A stretch of DNA of 64,000 nucleotides from Physcomitrium patens (lineage: Eukaryota > Streptophyta > Bryopsida > Funariales > Funariaceae). Location of the stretch: positions 12,369,145 through 12,433,144 of the forward strand of contig NC_037253.1 of assembly GCF_000002425.4 (NCBI RefSeq), written 5' to 3'. Shown here piece by piece: positions 25,243 to 37,000 of the stretch. Every line of letters starts with the position of its first letter. Within the stretch, counting starts at the first letter, position 1. The position numbers were made by a program, and so were the translations under genes. The notes beneath the pieces were generated by a model. That model was not told where the DNA came from, searched no databases, and saw only the letters and a program-made list of their open reading frames with translations.

Positions 25243-25956
25243 TCAACTTCTAACCTATCCAAATTGATTTACATACTTTATTTGTCCATCTTTTTGTAGA
25301 TAAAAGGCTATGGATATGATAAACCATATGCCTAATAGCTTGAATAATGCTTGCCAAAAATTTCTTGTGAAGTGTGGATCTCGATCTGAAATGATAATAT
25401 GAGATAATTCTTGGTGAAAAAAGATAATATTGAAGAAGATTTTTATAAGTATTGGAGCATCAATATCAAAGCGTTCTATAGCCAAGTTAAGTTGCTTTGA
25501 GAATCAATCTATAAAGATAAAATTTGCATTGTGATTGTGAGGCGTCTTTAACAAACATGTAATGAGATTCTTAGTTACTTGCTTCCAACATGCTGTAGGT
25601 AATGAAATTCGCTGCAATAATTCAAGAAATATTGTGTTGTATACTTTATTATGTTGGCATGACTTGTAGGAGTGCACAAAAGTTCAAACATCATAATCCA
25701 AACCTATCCAAAATCGTGTCTTTGAGATCTATTCTAAAGTCTTCTCACACCCTAGATGTCCATATATTGGAATGTCATGTCTTTCTTAAAGTATGAACAT
25801 TTGGAATATAATATTATCAAATATATATAATTTTCTTCTTAAAATAGAACAAGCCATTACTAAGATGGTAATCTTGAAATTATTTATTGCTCACCTTCAA
25901 TCAATCAATAATCATCTTAAAATAAGCATCTCAATGTGTAGCTACTTTCTATTCTA
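25243..25956 (-). pseudogene. Integrase of element B
   Basis: The - strand translation shows an N-terminal linker (YHLSNGLFYFKK), a GHLGCEKT to SCQHNK zinc-finger region, and a core ending in LSHIIISDRDPHFTRNFW with the second catalytic Asp present. The longest open piece is 25255-25485 (76 codons). It is cut off after KYVNQF, where the 22-base repeat begins. Stops occur at several former Gln and Arg codons. Confidence 0.8.
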
Positions 25957-26726
25957 CTTCTTGTCATGGACATACACATGTAAGCCAATAATTACATGTA
26001 TAAATAGGTAGAAGTAAGTAAAATTAAATAAAAGTAAGTTAATTCTATAATATTTACTATGAAAGCTTCCTAATAGCTTCATAGATGCTCTTTGACTTTA
26101 TAGGTGTCTTTAATTGACTTTTTGGATTAGAAACATAGTCAACAAGTTAGCCATGTGCCACACATGTTAGCTTAAAGACTAAGCTAACTATGTGGCCCAC
26201 ATGTAGAAAAACTTGCCTTGTAAGTCAAAGCATGTATTCTACAAAGTCAACACATATTAGAGGTCCTATAGAACATTGTCACATAGTCCTTAGTTAGATA
26301 GTATATATAGAGATAAGATAGAAGCCCTCTTCACTCTTGTCAACTTCTTTCTTGCTTCTAGTCTAGTTTCAAGGGTCTCTAATTTTTTTGTCTTTTGGCA
26401 ATAGTCATTCGAGTTTCTTTCTTAATATACATATTGAGTTATTTCTATTTTTTCATCTTTCTTTGAAAAAAGTCTCACTTATTTATTTATTTTTATCAAA
26501 TTCTTATCCTTAACAGATTGACAAGAATATACTTACAATATCAGGGCTTTGTCTAATCTTAATTAAAAGTAGATTATCACTTTCTCTTGGTAAGACACAA
26601 GCGTATTAGAAGTTGCGGATTATCCACTTCTAAACTGATATTTTTCTTAGTATTTTCTTTGTTCTCAAGTCCTCTCTTCTATTTGTCTAGAGCAATATTA
26701 GACATCTTTTTTTTTAAATATTATTA

Positions 26727-27740
26727 TAGCAGAACTTGCTGAAATGAAGAGTGCAATGGCATAAATGCAAGAATGATTGAAGGAATTAATGCTTGCGATA
26801 CATCAATTCAATTTACCACCACAAGGAGCAACAAGATTAGCAAGAAGTGAAGATATAGAAATGATTGGATCTGCTTCAACATCTGCACCAAATCATGTTC
26901 TTTTTCCTATGGTGGAATGCCCTTCTAGTGTTAGAGAACCAAGAATTGTCCTATCCGAGAAGTTTGATGGCACCAGCTCAAAGTTTAGAAGATTTATCAA
27001 TCTAGTACAACTCGTGATTGAACTTCAATCCCAAAGCTATTCAACTCCAGGATCACAAGTTAGATTCATTGATACACTTTTTTAAAGTTCAGCATTATCA
27101 TGGTTTTCATCTTTTCTTAAACTACGAGATCCAATATTGAATAATTTGGACGCTTTTTTGATAGAGTTTTGATCCATGTATGGAGAACATGATATAATTG
27201 ATGTTCCAACCAACAAGATCTATATTTTGTGATAAGATAATTGATTAGTAACGTTGTATACTTTAAAGTTTTGACAACTTGCAATTGATATCAAGTAGAA
27301 TGATGCTCCATTTATTAGCCAATTTTTCTACAGATTACAATATGAGGTAAAAAAAATTAATGTTCAACTTACCTGATCCTCAAACATTGAGTCAAGCAAT
27401 TGAATTTGTTGTGAAGTATGACAATCATCTTTTTGAATTTTGATCTAAGAATCATACAAGTGGACCTCAACGTTACTATAATTCAATGGCAACACCAACA
27501 TCTCTTCAACACATATATTCGGAAGTAGAAGATATGCAAATTGATGCAATACGTTTCAAACTTCTTACTCAGCAAGAAAAAACTTATCGTCATCAAGAAG
27601 GATTGTGCTTATTTTATAGAGAACCTAAGCACACTACTCAACATTGTCCAAAGAAGCAATGCAACCATAAAATGAAGAGTATGGTGATCAAAGAAGATAG
27701 CATGTCGAAAAACGAATTTGTCCAGCTACAATAGGGACCA
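26727..27740 (+). pseudogene. Gag of element A1
   Basis: The open pieces are 26777-27085 (LSEKFDGTSSKFRRFINLVQLVIEL, the capsid start in gypsy elements) and 27486-27734, which holds the zinc knuckle. The knuckle reads CLFYREPKHTTQHC, so the second of the CCHC cysteines is Tyr (TGT to TAT). Between the two, the frame is broken by several stops and a shift, but the pattern PHFISQFF and the SSNIESSN region can be followed. Confidence 0.8.
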
Positions 27741-27789
27741 TGTGACTGAAACCTTGTACAACATCTAGAGAAGCTCTTATTCTCTCCTC

Positions 27790-28370
27790 AAAACCCTCTC
27801 CATGTTTTACGATAAATATTATTTTAGGACCTAAACATCACAAAGCCTTTGCCTTGTTAGATTTGGGTGTCTCAACATGTTTCTGAGATGAAGAACTCAC
27901 TAAAAGACATAGCATACTTTTAGTAAAGAAGACTAAACTTGTTCATGTAGAAGTCATAGATGATCATCCATTGTCTTCAGGAGATATTACTCATGAAACC
28001 CTTCCTATAGAAGTAGCAACTAATAATCATAGTAGCTTTGTAATATTTAATATCATTAGATCTCACTTTAATCCAATCATTTTAAGTTTATTATGGCTAA
28101 AAAAATATAATCCTAAAATAGATTGGACTTTTTATAGTCTTAATTTTTTTGAAAGTATAACTAAGTCCATATTTAATCAAGTAAAAAGTTATAAGTTTAG
28201 TATAATTAAACTTATATTTGTAGGTACAAGAGCTTTCTTGCATGCTACAAAAGAGAATCACCTTGTGTCATTTGTGTCATATCTGTTTCTATTGGTAGAA
28301 AGACTTCAAATGGCATTCCAAGCCAATATCAAGATTTTCAAGATGTATTTGACAAGAAAAATGTAGATAC
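27790..28370 (+). pseudogene. Protease and RT start of element A1
   Basis: The frame 27971-28366 contains NPIILSLLWLKKYNPKIDW, the conserved C-terminal part of gypsy aspartic proteases. It continues to a short stretch (FQANIKIFK) corresponding to the region just before the RT. The active-site DSG/DTG lies upstream, in the broken frame near 27850. Confidence 0.75.
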
Positions 28371-28379
28371 TCTTTCAAA

Positions 28380-29037
28380 ATATTGATCCTATGATTGCTC
28401 TATTGACTTTTTAGGATATATCATTTGAAATCATGGACTTATGATGGATCCTAAGAAACTTCAAACTATTATGGATTGGAAGATCTTAAAAACGATAAGA
28501 GATGTCCAATATTTTTTGGGATTTGCCAACTACTATCCGATCTTCAACAAAGACTTCTCTCAAGTTACAGCTCCACTTACACATTTGACTTGTAAAAATA
28601 AACTTCAATGGAATCAAGAAGTAAAAGTAGCATTTGAAGCTTTAAAGATAACCTTTATTTTTGCACCAATCTTGTATCGCGTTGATTTTTTTAAGCAATT
28701 TTTTATGGAAACAGATGAATTAGACTTTGCTTTGGATGCCATATTGTCACAAATGGGCATAAATAATAAACTTCATCTAATAGCTTTTTATTCCAAAAAA
28801 ATTTTAACAGCCAAGATTAACTACAAGATCCATGACAAAGAACTTCTTGCAATCATGGATTCGTTTCAAGAATGGCACCATTATCTAAAAGGTACTTCTA
28901 GCCTAGTCATCGTGTATACGGATCACAAAAACTTTAAATATTTTATGTTAGCACATGTTTTGAATCATTATCAAGCTCATTGGAGTATATCTTTGTCAAG
29001 ATTCGAATTTAAGATCACTTATCGACCTGAAAAATAA
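28380..29037 (+). pseudogene. RT C-terminus and RNase H of element A1
   Basis: The 198-codon frame 28441-29037 is the best-preserved piece of pol: RT thumb and connection (DVQYFLGFANYYPIFNKDFS), then RNase H with ETDELDFALDAILSQ, HDKELLAI and YTDHKNFKYF, which keep the catalytic acidic residues. Upstream, at about 28398-28412, the protease-RT linker passes directly into FLGYII; the fingers and palm with the YxDD motif are missing. Confidence 0.9.
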
Positions 29038-29124
29038 CAAGGTTTATCAAATGTACTTTTTAGACGATCTTACCTTGCACCAAAGAAAGAAGATGCTGCT
29101 TTCAATCAATAACAGATAATTTTC

Positions 29125-30120
29125 TTGAAGCCAGAGCATCTTCATCTTCAAGCAATGAAATCAACACTAACTTTTGATTCAACTTTTATTAAGCAAGTTC
29201 AATCAAATATGTCTTTTGATCCTCTTATTCGTGATATTAAGGAAAATCCTTCAAAGTCACATGATACTTCTAAGTTTGAATTTAAGAAAAATCTACTATA
29301 TTTGGAAGGATGCCTATATGTTCTAGAAGGTGAAGCTCGATTATGTGTTTTTTAAGCTCATCATGACTTTCTTGTACTGGTACATTTTGAGTATAATAAA
29401 ATTTTGGAATCAATATCCAGGGGCTTTTGTTGGCACCAAATGTGAAAAATAGTCAAAGATTTTGTACAATCTTGTGATGTTTGCTCAAGATCAAAAACTC
29501 CTCGTCATCCACCTTATGGACTTTTTAAGCCATTATCCATTCCAAAACAACCATGGTCTTCTATTTCTATGGATTTCATCACTGATCTTCCAATCTCAGC
29601 TTTTTATGACTTTATATTCATGATAGTAGATCGTTTTACTAAGATGGCACATTTTGTATTATGTACAAAATCCATCATAGGTGAAGAAATAGCTAAGCTC
29701 TTTCTTGATAATATCTATCGCTATCATGGATTATCCAAGGATATATATCAAATAGAGGAACTCAGTTTATATCAAGATTTTGGCAAACTCTTTTCAAGAT
29801 TTTAAAAGTGGATATAAAACTATCTTCGGCATTCCATCTTCAAACTGATGGACAAATGGAGCATGTTATTCAAGTTTTGGAGTAGTATTTAAGATGTACA
29901 ATCAACTACCAACAAGATGATTGGATAACTCTTTTGCCATTGGCAGAGTTTGTTTATAATAATATGGTACATTCTTCTACAAAAAAATCACCTTTATTTG
30001 TCTATTATGGTTATCATCCATGACTTGTTATTTTTGACTTTTCAAAAGTTGATAATCTTGTGACAAAAGATTTGATAATTCATTTATCAGAGCTACATGT
30101 AATGATAAAGGTATAGTTAA
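29125..30120 (+). pseudogene. Integrase of element A1
   Basis: Frame 29125-29355 covers the linker. The region 29380-29560 shows SCDVCSRSK from the zinc finger. 29569-29805 is the catalytic core (MDFITDLPISAFYDFIFMIVDRFTKMAHF), with the first catalytic Asp present. A small frameshift near 29745 moves the rest of the core (RGTQFISRFWQ) to another frame, where it continues through TDGQMEHVIQ and PLAEFVYNN. Confidence 0.88.
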
Positions 30121-30149
30121 AAGAAGTTCAAGAACAACAAAAGGTCAAT

Positions 30150-30600
30150 GTGGATGTCTATCAAAAGGAACAACCACCATTCCACATAGATGACAAGCTA
30201 TGGTTACTTTGTCGCAATATCAAGACCACTCGTTCTTATCACAAGTTAGACTATCGAAGACTTGAACTATTTTCTATTTCTTCACAAATCAATCCAGTTG
30301 TATATCGTTTATACCTACTGGAGTCAATAAAAATCCATCCAGTATTCCATGCATCTCTTCTTGAACCATACAAGACAGTGGACATACCAAAAAGAAGACA
30401 AGCTCCACCTCTTCCTGTAGAAGTGGATAATAATAAAGAGTTCAAAGTGGAAGAAGTCTTAGATTCAAGGCGGCGCCAAAATAAATTGAAATATCTTGTC
30501 CATTAGTGCAGATATAATATTAGTGAATGCACATAAGAGCGGATAAAGAATCTTGCAAATGCAACAAAGGCAGTGGAGGCTTTTCATCAATAACATCCAT
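30150..30600 (+). pseudogene. Integrase tail and chromodomain of A1
   Basis: The frame 30150-30506 carries the IHPVFHASLLEPYK motif typical of gypsy integrase C-termini, then EFKVEEVLDSRRRQNKLKYLVH. In the same frame, beyond a TAG, come CRYNISECT, a TAA and ERIKNLANATKAVEAFH. Together these are a chromodomain whose two conserved Trp codons have become stops. This places A1 among the chromoviruses. Confidence 0.88.
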
Positions 30601-31510
30601 CAAAATGATGATGAAAACCTTCCATATAAAAGAAATAAGATCTAGGCAAGATAACATTCTACTTTCAATATGCAAGTAAGCCAATAATTACAAATATAAA
30701 TAGATAGAAATAAGTAAAAATAAATAAAAGTAAGTTAATTCTATAATATTTGCTATAGAAGCTTCCTAATAGCTTTATAGATGTTGCTTTGACTTTATAT
30801 GTGTCTTTAATTGACTTTTTGGATTAGAAAAATAGTCAACAAGTTAGCCATGTACCACACATGTTGTTAGCTTGAAGACCAAGCTAACTATGTGGCCCAC
30901 ATGTAGAAAAACTTACCTTGTAAGTCAAGGCATGTGTCTTACAAAGTCAACACATATTAGAGGTCCTATAGAACATTGCCTCGTAGCTCCTAATTAGATA
31001 GTATATATAGAGACAAGAGTGAAGCCCTCTTCACTCTTGTCAATTTTTTTCTTGCTTCTAGTGTAGTTTCAAGGATCTCTAATTTTTTTATCTTTTGGCA
31101 ATAGCCATTCGAGTTTCTTTCTTAATATACATATTGAGTTATTTCTATTTTGTCATCTTTCTTTGATAGAAGTCTCACTTGTTTATTTGTTTTTATCAAG
31201 TTCTTATCCTTGATACTTCTCTAGTTAAGTTTAAAATAATATTATTAATAGTAGCAACTTTTGCCTTGTCCTTGATTTGGACTTCAAGTCTGATCTGCAT
31301 GATATAGTATCTGGTATAATATGTAATTTTCTTTGCTTATATTTAAGGTGAATGTCAAAGAATTATAATTATTCTTCTCAATAATAATGTTGTGATTTCA
31401 TATTTTTTTATATACAAATCATATAGCAGGGACCAATGGTCAGTCCAAATAATCACTAGCTTCTCCAATAGATATTGTCGCCATATCTTTATGGCATGTA
31501 TAATTGCTAG

Positions 31511-31664
31511 TTGTTATCAATCACATACAAAGTAATTGCGCTTTGTCCTTTTAAGCTTGTATAATTCGCAATTACTTTGTATGTGATTGATAACAAAGTA
31601 ATTGGAATTGATCTTTGATAGGAACCTTCAATCATATACCAAAGATTGAAGGTCCCTATCAAAG
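31511..31664. repeat. Two adjacent palindromes in the B RNase H region
   Basis: The arm 31511-31540 is an exact 30-base inverted copy of 31567-31596 (26-base spacer). Immediately beside it, 31613-31633 pairs with 31644-31664, 21 bases with one mismatch and a 10-base spacer. They interrupt the RNase H coding sequence of B on the - strand: NYFVCD and similar phrases occur twice, once in each orientation. They therefore look like small inverted duplications acquired after insertion. Confidence 0.9.
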
Positions 31665-32699
31665 TCTTGTTGAAGGACCATGCCAATAATAAAATTGGAA
31701 GTATCAATGTTAATATACAATGAAGGTTGGAATTATATGATTGCAATATTTGAGCAGTAATGAGTGTCTCCTTTATCTTATCAAAGACCCTTTTTTATTC
31801 CAATTTTGATTTAAATGGAGCATCTTTTTCTAATAGGCTTATCAATGAAGCAATAATGTGTACAAATTTCCAAACAAAATGGAAATAATATTCAATATGA
31901 CCTAAGAATGAACAAACTTCAAAAGCATCCTTAAGATTTGGCCAATCTTCCATTGCTTTCACCTTATCTTATTCTATACATATACCTTTAGAAGACACGA
32001 CATGCTTCAAAAAGATGACCTTCGACTTCCAAAGTTTACACTTTAATTGCTTATAATAGAAGCAACTATCTTATAATTGGCATAACACTTTCCATAGATA
32101 TTGCATATACTCCTCACAAATTTTACTATAGACTAAGATGTCATTAATGAAGATAACTAAATACTTCTTCAAAAAGTTTCAAAACAATCTATTTAAGTGA
32201 TTCATGAAAGAGACTAGTGCATTGGTAAAGCAAAAAAGTAAAATAAGTCATTCAAAATGTCCATAGTGTGTACAAAAGATCATCTTTTTTATATCTTCTT
32301 TTTTAATAGGTGTCTGTCAATAGCCACTTGAAAGGTTTAATTTGCTAAAAATAATTACACCTTAAAGTTGTTTAAGAAGATCATCCATGCATAGAAGTAG
32401 ATATGTATTTTTAACACTTTGCTTATTAAGGTCTTAATAATTGATACAAAGTCAAAGTCTACTATCTTTTTTGAATAGAAAGAATATTTGTACTTTCTAT
32501 AGCAATGTACTTTATTAAATGAAGCTTTTTTTTAAGAATTTATCCAATGTCTTTAGCAGTTCTTCAAGTTCATTTAGTGCTAGGTAATAAATTGACCAAC
32601 TTGTCAATTTGGCTTCAAGCAATAGTTCTATTTGAAAGAAGGCACCTCGATCAAGTGACTTGATATCATACTATAATTACTTATAATATGCAAAAATTA

Positions 32700-33806
32700 A
32701 TTATGACATATAATATGTTCATAAGTATTGGTGTATGTTAGAATGGTTAATAGATTAATTTAAAAAGAGTGGATATAAAAAACTTTTTTTTGAGTTTCAT
32801 CTTTTTTGATTATAGCATTTAAAAAAATTATAGGACCTAAATATTTAGTATGAAGCCTTGAGAAGAGATTAGAACCTTAAGATGAAAATCTTAACTAATA
32901 AGAGGCTTATTGGGAGGGATGAAAGCAAGGCATGGTTGGATGAAGGCAAGGAATAGAGATCTTCATTCCTATTGATCAAAGGCCATGCCCAATTGGCTTC
33001 AAGAAGGCTGCCGAAGGCCTTATTAGGGATTAGGGTTTTTTTTTGAGGTCATTTGAGCTTTAGAGACTAGGATCATCGAGTTTAGATTTTTTGATATGGA
33101 TTAGATATAAATTTTATGTGATTAAGAGTCTTTATGAAGGAATTATTAGTGCTCAAAGTTAAGGTGTCAATTTCATATCTACTGTCACTCTTTAGGGCAT
33201 AACATACATTTACGGATAGCAACAAAGAATCAACGATTAGAATTTGAGAGAAAAATTCTTTAATTATATTTTTCATATACTATTTGATAAATTTGGATTT
33301 TGGATGAAGAAGTTATAGAGAGTTAAAGTCAGTGCATCCAAATCAAAGGCAATAAGTAAGTGATTTTGTTCATAATAATGGTTAGAACCATATCTTAAGT
33401 TTTGGATGAATTTTGGACTAAAAACTTTTGAAAAAAGTAGATTATTATATGAAAAAGCTATATATACAAATTTTGTGGCATTTGAGTGCTTAGTTTGTGA
33501 GATATAAAGAAAATTGCATGCAAGTATATAAATACTAGGGTTTGAAGCTATTCTTAGGATTTTGGTGATATCTTAAGATCTCTAATGAATTTGCAATTGA
33601 AATTTGTTGTGATAGTTTTTAGAAGTACATTAGTACTTCATGTAAAATTTGAGTATATTTTAATACTCCGATTGGAAGATATGAATTTTTGAAATTCAAG
33701 AATAATATCCTTTAAGGATATATAAATATTTAAAGTTTTTTTTATCATATTTTGGATGTTTTGGAAACTTAAGACTTATATATTTGGTATAATTTCTGCT
33801 AAAAGT

Positions 33807-33840
<34 letters not shown>
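32700..33840 (+). repeat. Unassigned insertion between protease and RT of B
   Basis: About 1.1 kb separates the B protease region (ending near 33960) from its RT (starting near 32650), where other gypsy elements have only a short linker. The sequence does not translate as gag or pol on either strand. It carries a TATATAAATA promoter-like box at about 33508 and an (AT)n run at 33809-33842 at one edge. A solo LTR or other non-autonomous element is plausible; no partner copy is in the window. Confidence 0.4.
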
Positions 33841-33845
<5 letters not shown>

Positions 33846-35687
33846 TCAAACTTGGTCTTTCTTATCTCAAAACTTGATTGAGGAATTAGTGGTAGCCAGG
33901 AACCCAATGCTTTTTTGAGGCAAATTCTCTCTATCCTGACAACGCCACCAAATATGTTGGTTGAAAAGACATCATAATATTCATGTATGAATTGCTCTAT
34001 CTATTTTACTCCTTTGATTGTCTTTTCTATCATTGAGGCAAGATTTGAAACCATCACATATATTAGTTGTTTATGTTGTATTTGTTTCTTCATAAAGGTC
34101 ATCCCTACAAATAAACCTTTAATTGTAAATCATTTTTTTACCTCACTCAATGTGGAGGTACAAAAAGTTATCTTGCATCTACCATCTTTGAGGGAGATTG
34201 TCCTTGCTAGCCAATCAACTTACTTATTTTCTACCTCTAGCCATGGCATACAAAAAATAACATCAAACTTGAGCTTTGTTACTATGAACTTCTCTCTTAA
34301 GGCATAGGTGTCACTCAACCTCAAGGTTTCTTCTTCAAATGTCTCATTTAATATATTTTCTTAATCATCTATTAGGTATATAATCTTTTTTTTGATCACT
34401 TTGATTTTAATCCCGAGTCTATTGGCAATCCCAATTAAGATGTAATTTTTTGTGGAGCCACAATCCACAAGCATTTAACATGGCTACCATCTTAGTCAAT
34501 TTGTTAGACATACCAATCAACCTTCTTGATAGTTATCCAAAGCTATGTTATTTGTCTCTGAAAAATAGTAGTTATTTCTAATATTAGTCTTTAGTATCTT
34601 TATTAAAAAGCCATATTTTTCTACTCCATTTTGTTATCAATTTAGTAAATCTCAAGATTGTGAACCTCCCTTGATTTGTTGGTACCTAAATTTTGTCGTT
34701 TTCAACCATGTTCAATTTAGTGGCCTGATTCTCGATAGTAAAAACATATTTTTTTTTATACCAATATTTATCATCTTTATGGTGTCAATAATCCTTGTAG
34801 GGCATCAATCTCCATCAATGTTGGTTGTTGTCTCAGAGTATTAGATAGCAGCATAAGACTTCTTGATGTATTTCATGCTCTATGATTTTTGAAATCTATA
34901 GCATTGACTCTCTTTGCAATCCTAATTGCGTCCTCAAATGTTTGTAGATCGCTTAATTCCACTTCTTGCTAGACCACAAGTTTGAATCCTTATATATATT
35001 GATCCATCATCTCCGCCTCTAAAACATTCTCAATTTAGAGACATAGGGACTTGAATTGAAAGATATAATCTTGTACTAATGTAGATTATATAAGATTAGC
35101 CAATTAATCACATTCTATCTTTTCCACATTAATAGGCTGAAATTGACTCATAAACTTGGTCACAAATTCTTCCTAGTCACAAAATCTACCTTGAGTTCTA
35201 CAGCTTTGAATTCAATGTCACCACCACAAGGTTACCGCACCTCTCAAATAGTTAGCAACATACATAATTCTTTTGGTGGTATTTGCTTCAAATAATTGGA
35301 GATATTGTTGCATGCTAAAGAGCCATTGACATACATTTTCTTACCTTGAAGTCCTAGAATATATATTAAGCTTACATAATTTCAGCCTAGCATATGTCAA
35401 CTCCATTGTCTTAGAAAGCTTCCATTTGTCCTTACAAAGTAGCTATTTGATCTAGGAGGTGTTGTATTTGATTTTCAATCTAAGATTGTTTTGTCATATC
35501 TCCCATGTTGCAATTTCCTTATTAAATTCTTCTATTATAATGTCTTCTCTCCTTTCAGCTATCTTCTTAAAAGTAACTCATAATAGCCTCAAAACAATAC
35601 TTGATGTGACTAAAATAACTCACCTCCAACTAGATGGTCACTATCAACATACTACCAAAAAACAATCTAACACTCGCTTTGATACTA

Positions 35688-36165
35688 TGAAATGGAATTA
35701 GATTATCTCTAAGATCTAAGACCCTTCTAATCCATTGCAATGTCAATCTTATCACAATATAGAATAGGGTGGACTAAAAAAAAATTAAACAAAACTAAAC
35801 AAAATGAAACATGAAAGATAAAAGAAAGTAGAAGAGAATAGAACATAATAGAACAAAAAAGTGCAAAATCAAATTTACTAAAAAAAAAAAGGATCGAAGC
35901 CATACTTGATCAAATACCCAAATGGCCTTGGTTAGTCCTATTTATACTTCGTCCAACTATCTTAGAGCTTACTAGAATGTTTTTAATAGTGGGTTCTATT
36001 GAAATAATTATCTTAAGTTTTTTTTAGAATATTCTATGGTAGATCCTACATAGATCATTAATCTAATCCAAATTCTAGAAACTTCTAAAAACTTCTCAAA
36101 CATGGCACTAACTACCTTATGTCTATGTGTCAATATTACAAATATCTTATCTATACTCCATTATA
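35688..36165 (-). repeat. 5' LTR of element B
   Basis: On the - strand it starts TATAATGGAG (mutated TGTAAT) at 36165 and ends TTTCA at 35688, directly followed by the PBS at 35687-35673. 478 bases; aligns with the 24165-24630 copy. TATA box TATAAATAG at 35948-35956. Confidence 0.85.
35980..36095 (-). promoter_or_regulatory. Heat-shock-element-like cluster in the B 5' LTR
   Basis: On the - strand, 36095-36073 reads as five alternating pentamer units, GAA-TTT-GAA-TTC-GAA with two-base spacers, one unit imperfect. A second site, GAATATTCTAAAA, is at 36034-36022, and a third, weaker one (AAACATTCTAGTA) at 35992-35980. The positions correspond to those in the other B LTR, so the cluster belonged to the ancestral LTR. 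The TATA box is at 35956-35948, just downstream. Confidence 0.6.
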
Positions 36166-36897
36166 ATCATACTCCTCATTCTTTAGTTGTATTCTTTTTT
36201 TGAACAATGTTGAGCAATATAGTTAGATTCTTTACAATATAAGCATAATCTTTCTTCATAATATTGATATTTTTCTTATTCATTGAGGTGTTTAAAATAT
36301 GTTGCATTTATTTTTATATTTTCTACTTTTAAAAATATAAATTTGACTTGTGATCTAAGAGTTGGATAAATTTGAAATTAAAGCTTAATCACCAATTATA
36401 ATTGGTTGATAAATCCTTAAAACTTTGATCTTGGACTATCAAACTTCTTATGTAATGCAGCTCTTAGTTCCCTTATAGTTATAATGATTCTTGAAAAGAG
36501 TTTGACTATAGCAGAAGTAATATGATTTAGTATAGGTGTTGAGGTATCTCTAGCCATCTTTACAACTTTACTTCCAATCAATCTTGTTGCTCCATGTAGT
36601 AGTGAATTGAATTAATATATTGCAAGCATTAACTTTTTTATTTACTCATGCATTATGCTATCACACTTTTTATTCAATAAGCTTTGTTATAATAAGACAA
36701 TAAATAAAATGTCTCATTTTATTTGAAACAAATAATAAAGAAGAATCAAAAATAAAAGAATTTTTATGAAAAATATTAATTTGGAAGTAGATACTTTAAA
36801 ACTTCTAATATAATTATATCTTATCATATAAAATAGATAATCCACTTATAATTAAAAAATACAAAATTTTATTATTATAAGTATATTTTTGCTAATT

Positions 36898-36965
36898 TAT
36901 TAAAGATAAGATCCTGATGAATGTAAATAACAAAAAAATAAGATGTATATCAAAAAAAGATGAAA

Positions 36966-37000
<35 letters not shown>

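Larger units (their letters stand above)
25957..31220 (+). mobile_element. Ty3/gypsy chromovirus A1, full-length with target duplication
   Basis: Complete insertion 25962-31215 flanked by the 5-base target duplication CTTCT (25957-25961 and 31216-31220). The 5' LTR is 25962-26515 (TGTCATGG to TTAACA, 554 bases); the 3' LTR is about 30658-31215. By eye the two LTRs differ at roughly 8% of positions, so this is the youngest element here. The PBS-like ATATCAGGGCT starts at 26538, about 22 bases after the LTR. Domain order is gag 26727-27740, protease 27790-28200, RT/RNase H 28270-29100, integrase 29125-30120, tail and chromodomain 30150-30600. It is non-functional: frameshifts, stops and a large RT deletion (separate entries). 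Inserted in B between RNase H and integrase, opposite in orientation to B. Confidence 0.92.
25243..36165 (-). mobile_element. Ty3/gypsy chromovirus B, host of A1
   Basis: On the - strand: 5' LTR 36165-35688, PBS (TAGTATCAAAGCGAG) 35687-35673, gag about 35600-34650 (YVANYLRGAVTLWW near 35250), protease about 34480-33960 (LVDCGST active site, FDVIF), reverse transcriptase about 32650-32000, RNase H to 31221, integrase 25956-25243 (DRDPHFTRNFWQALF). A1 interrupts it between RNase H and integrase; removing A1 and one CTTCT restores a continuous frame. The chromodomain and 3' LTR lie in the inverted block 23780-25242. The RT motif reads FINDILVYS, so one catalytic Asp is Asn. Many Gln, Arg and Trp codons are stops. 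32700-33840 is foreign to the expected order. B is inserted in A3 gag. Confidence 0.85.
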
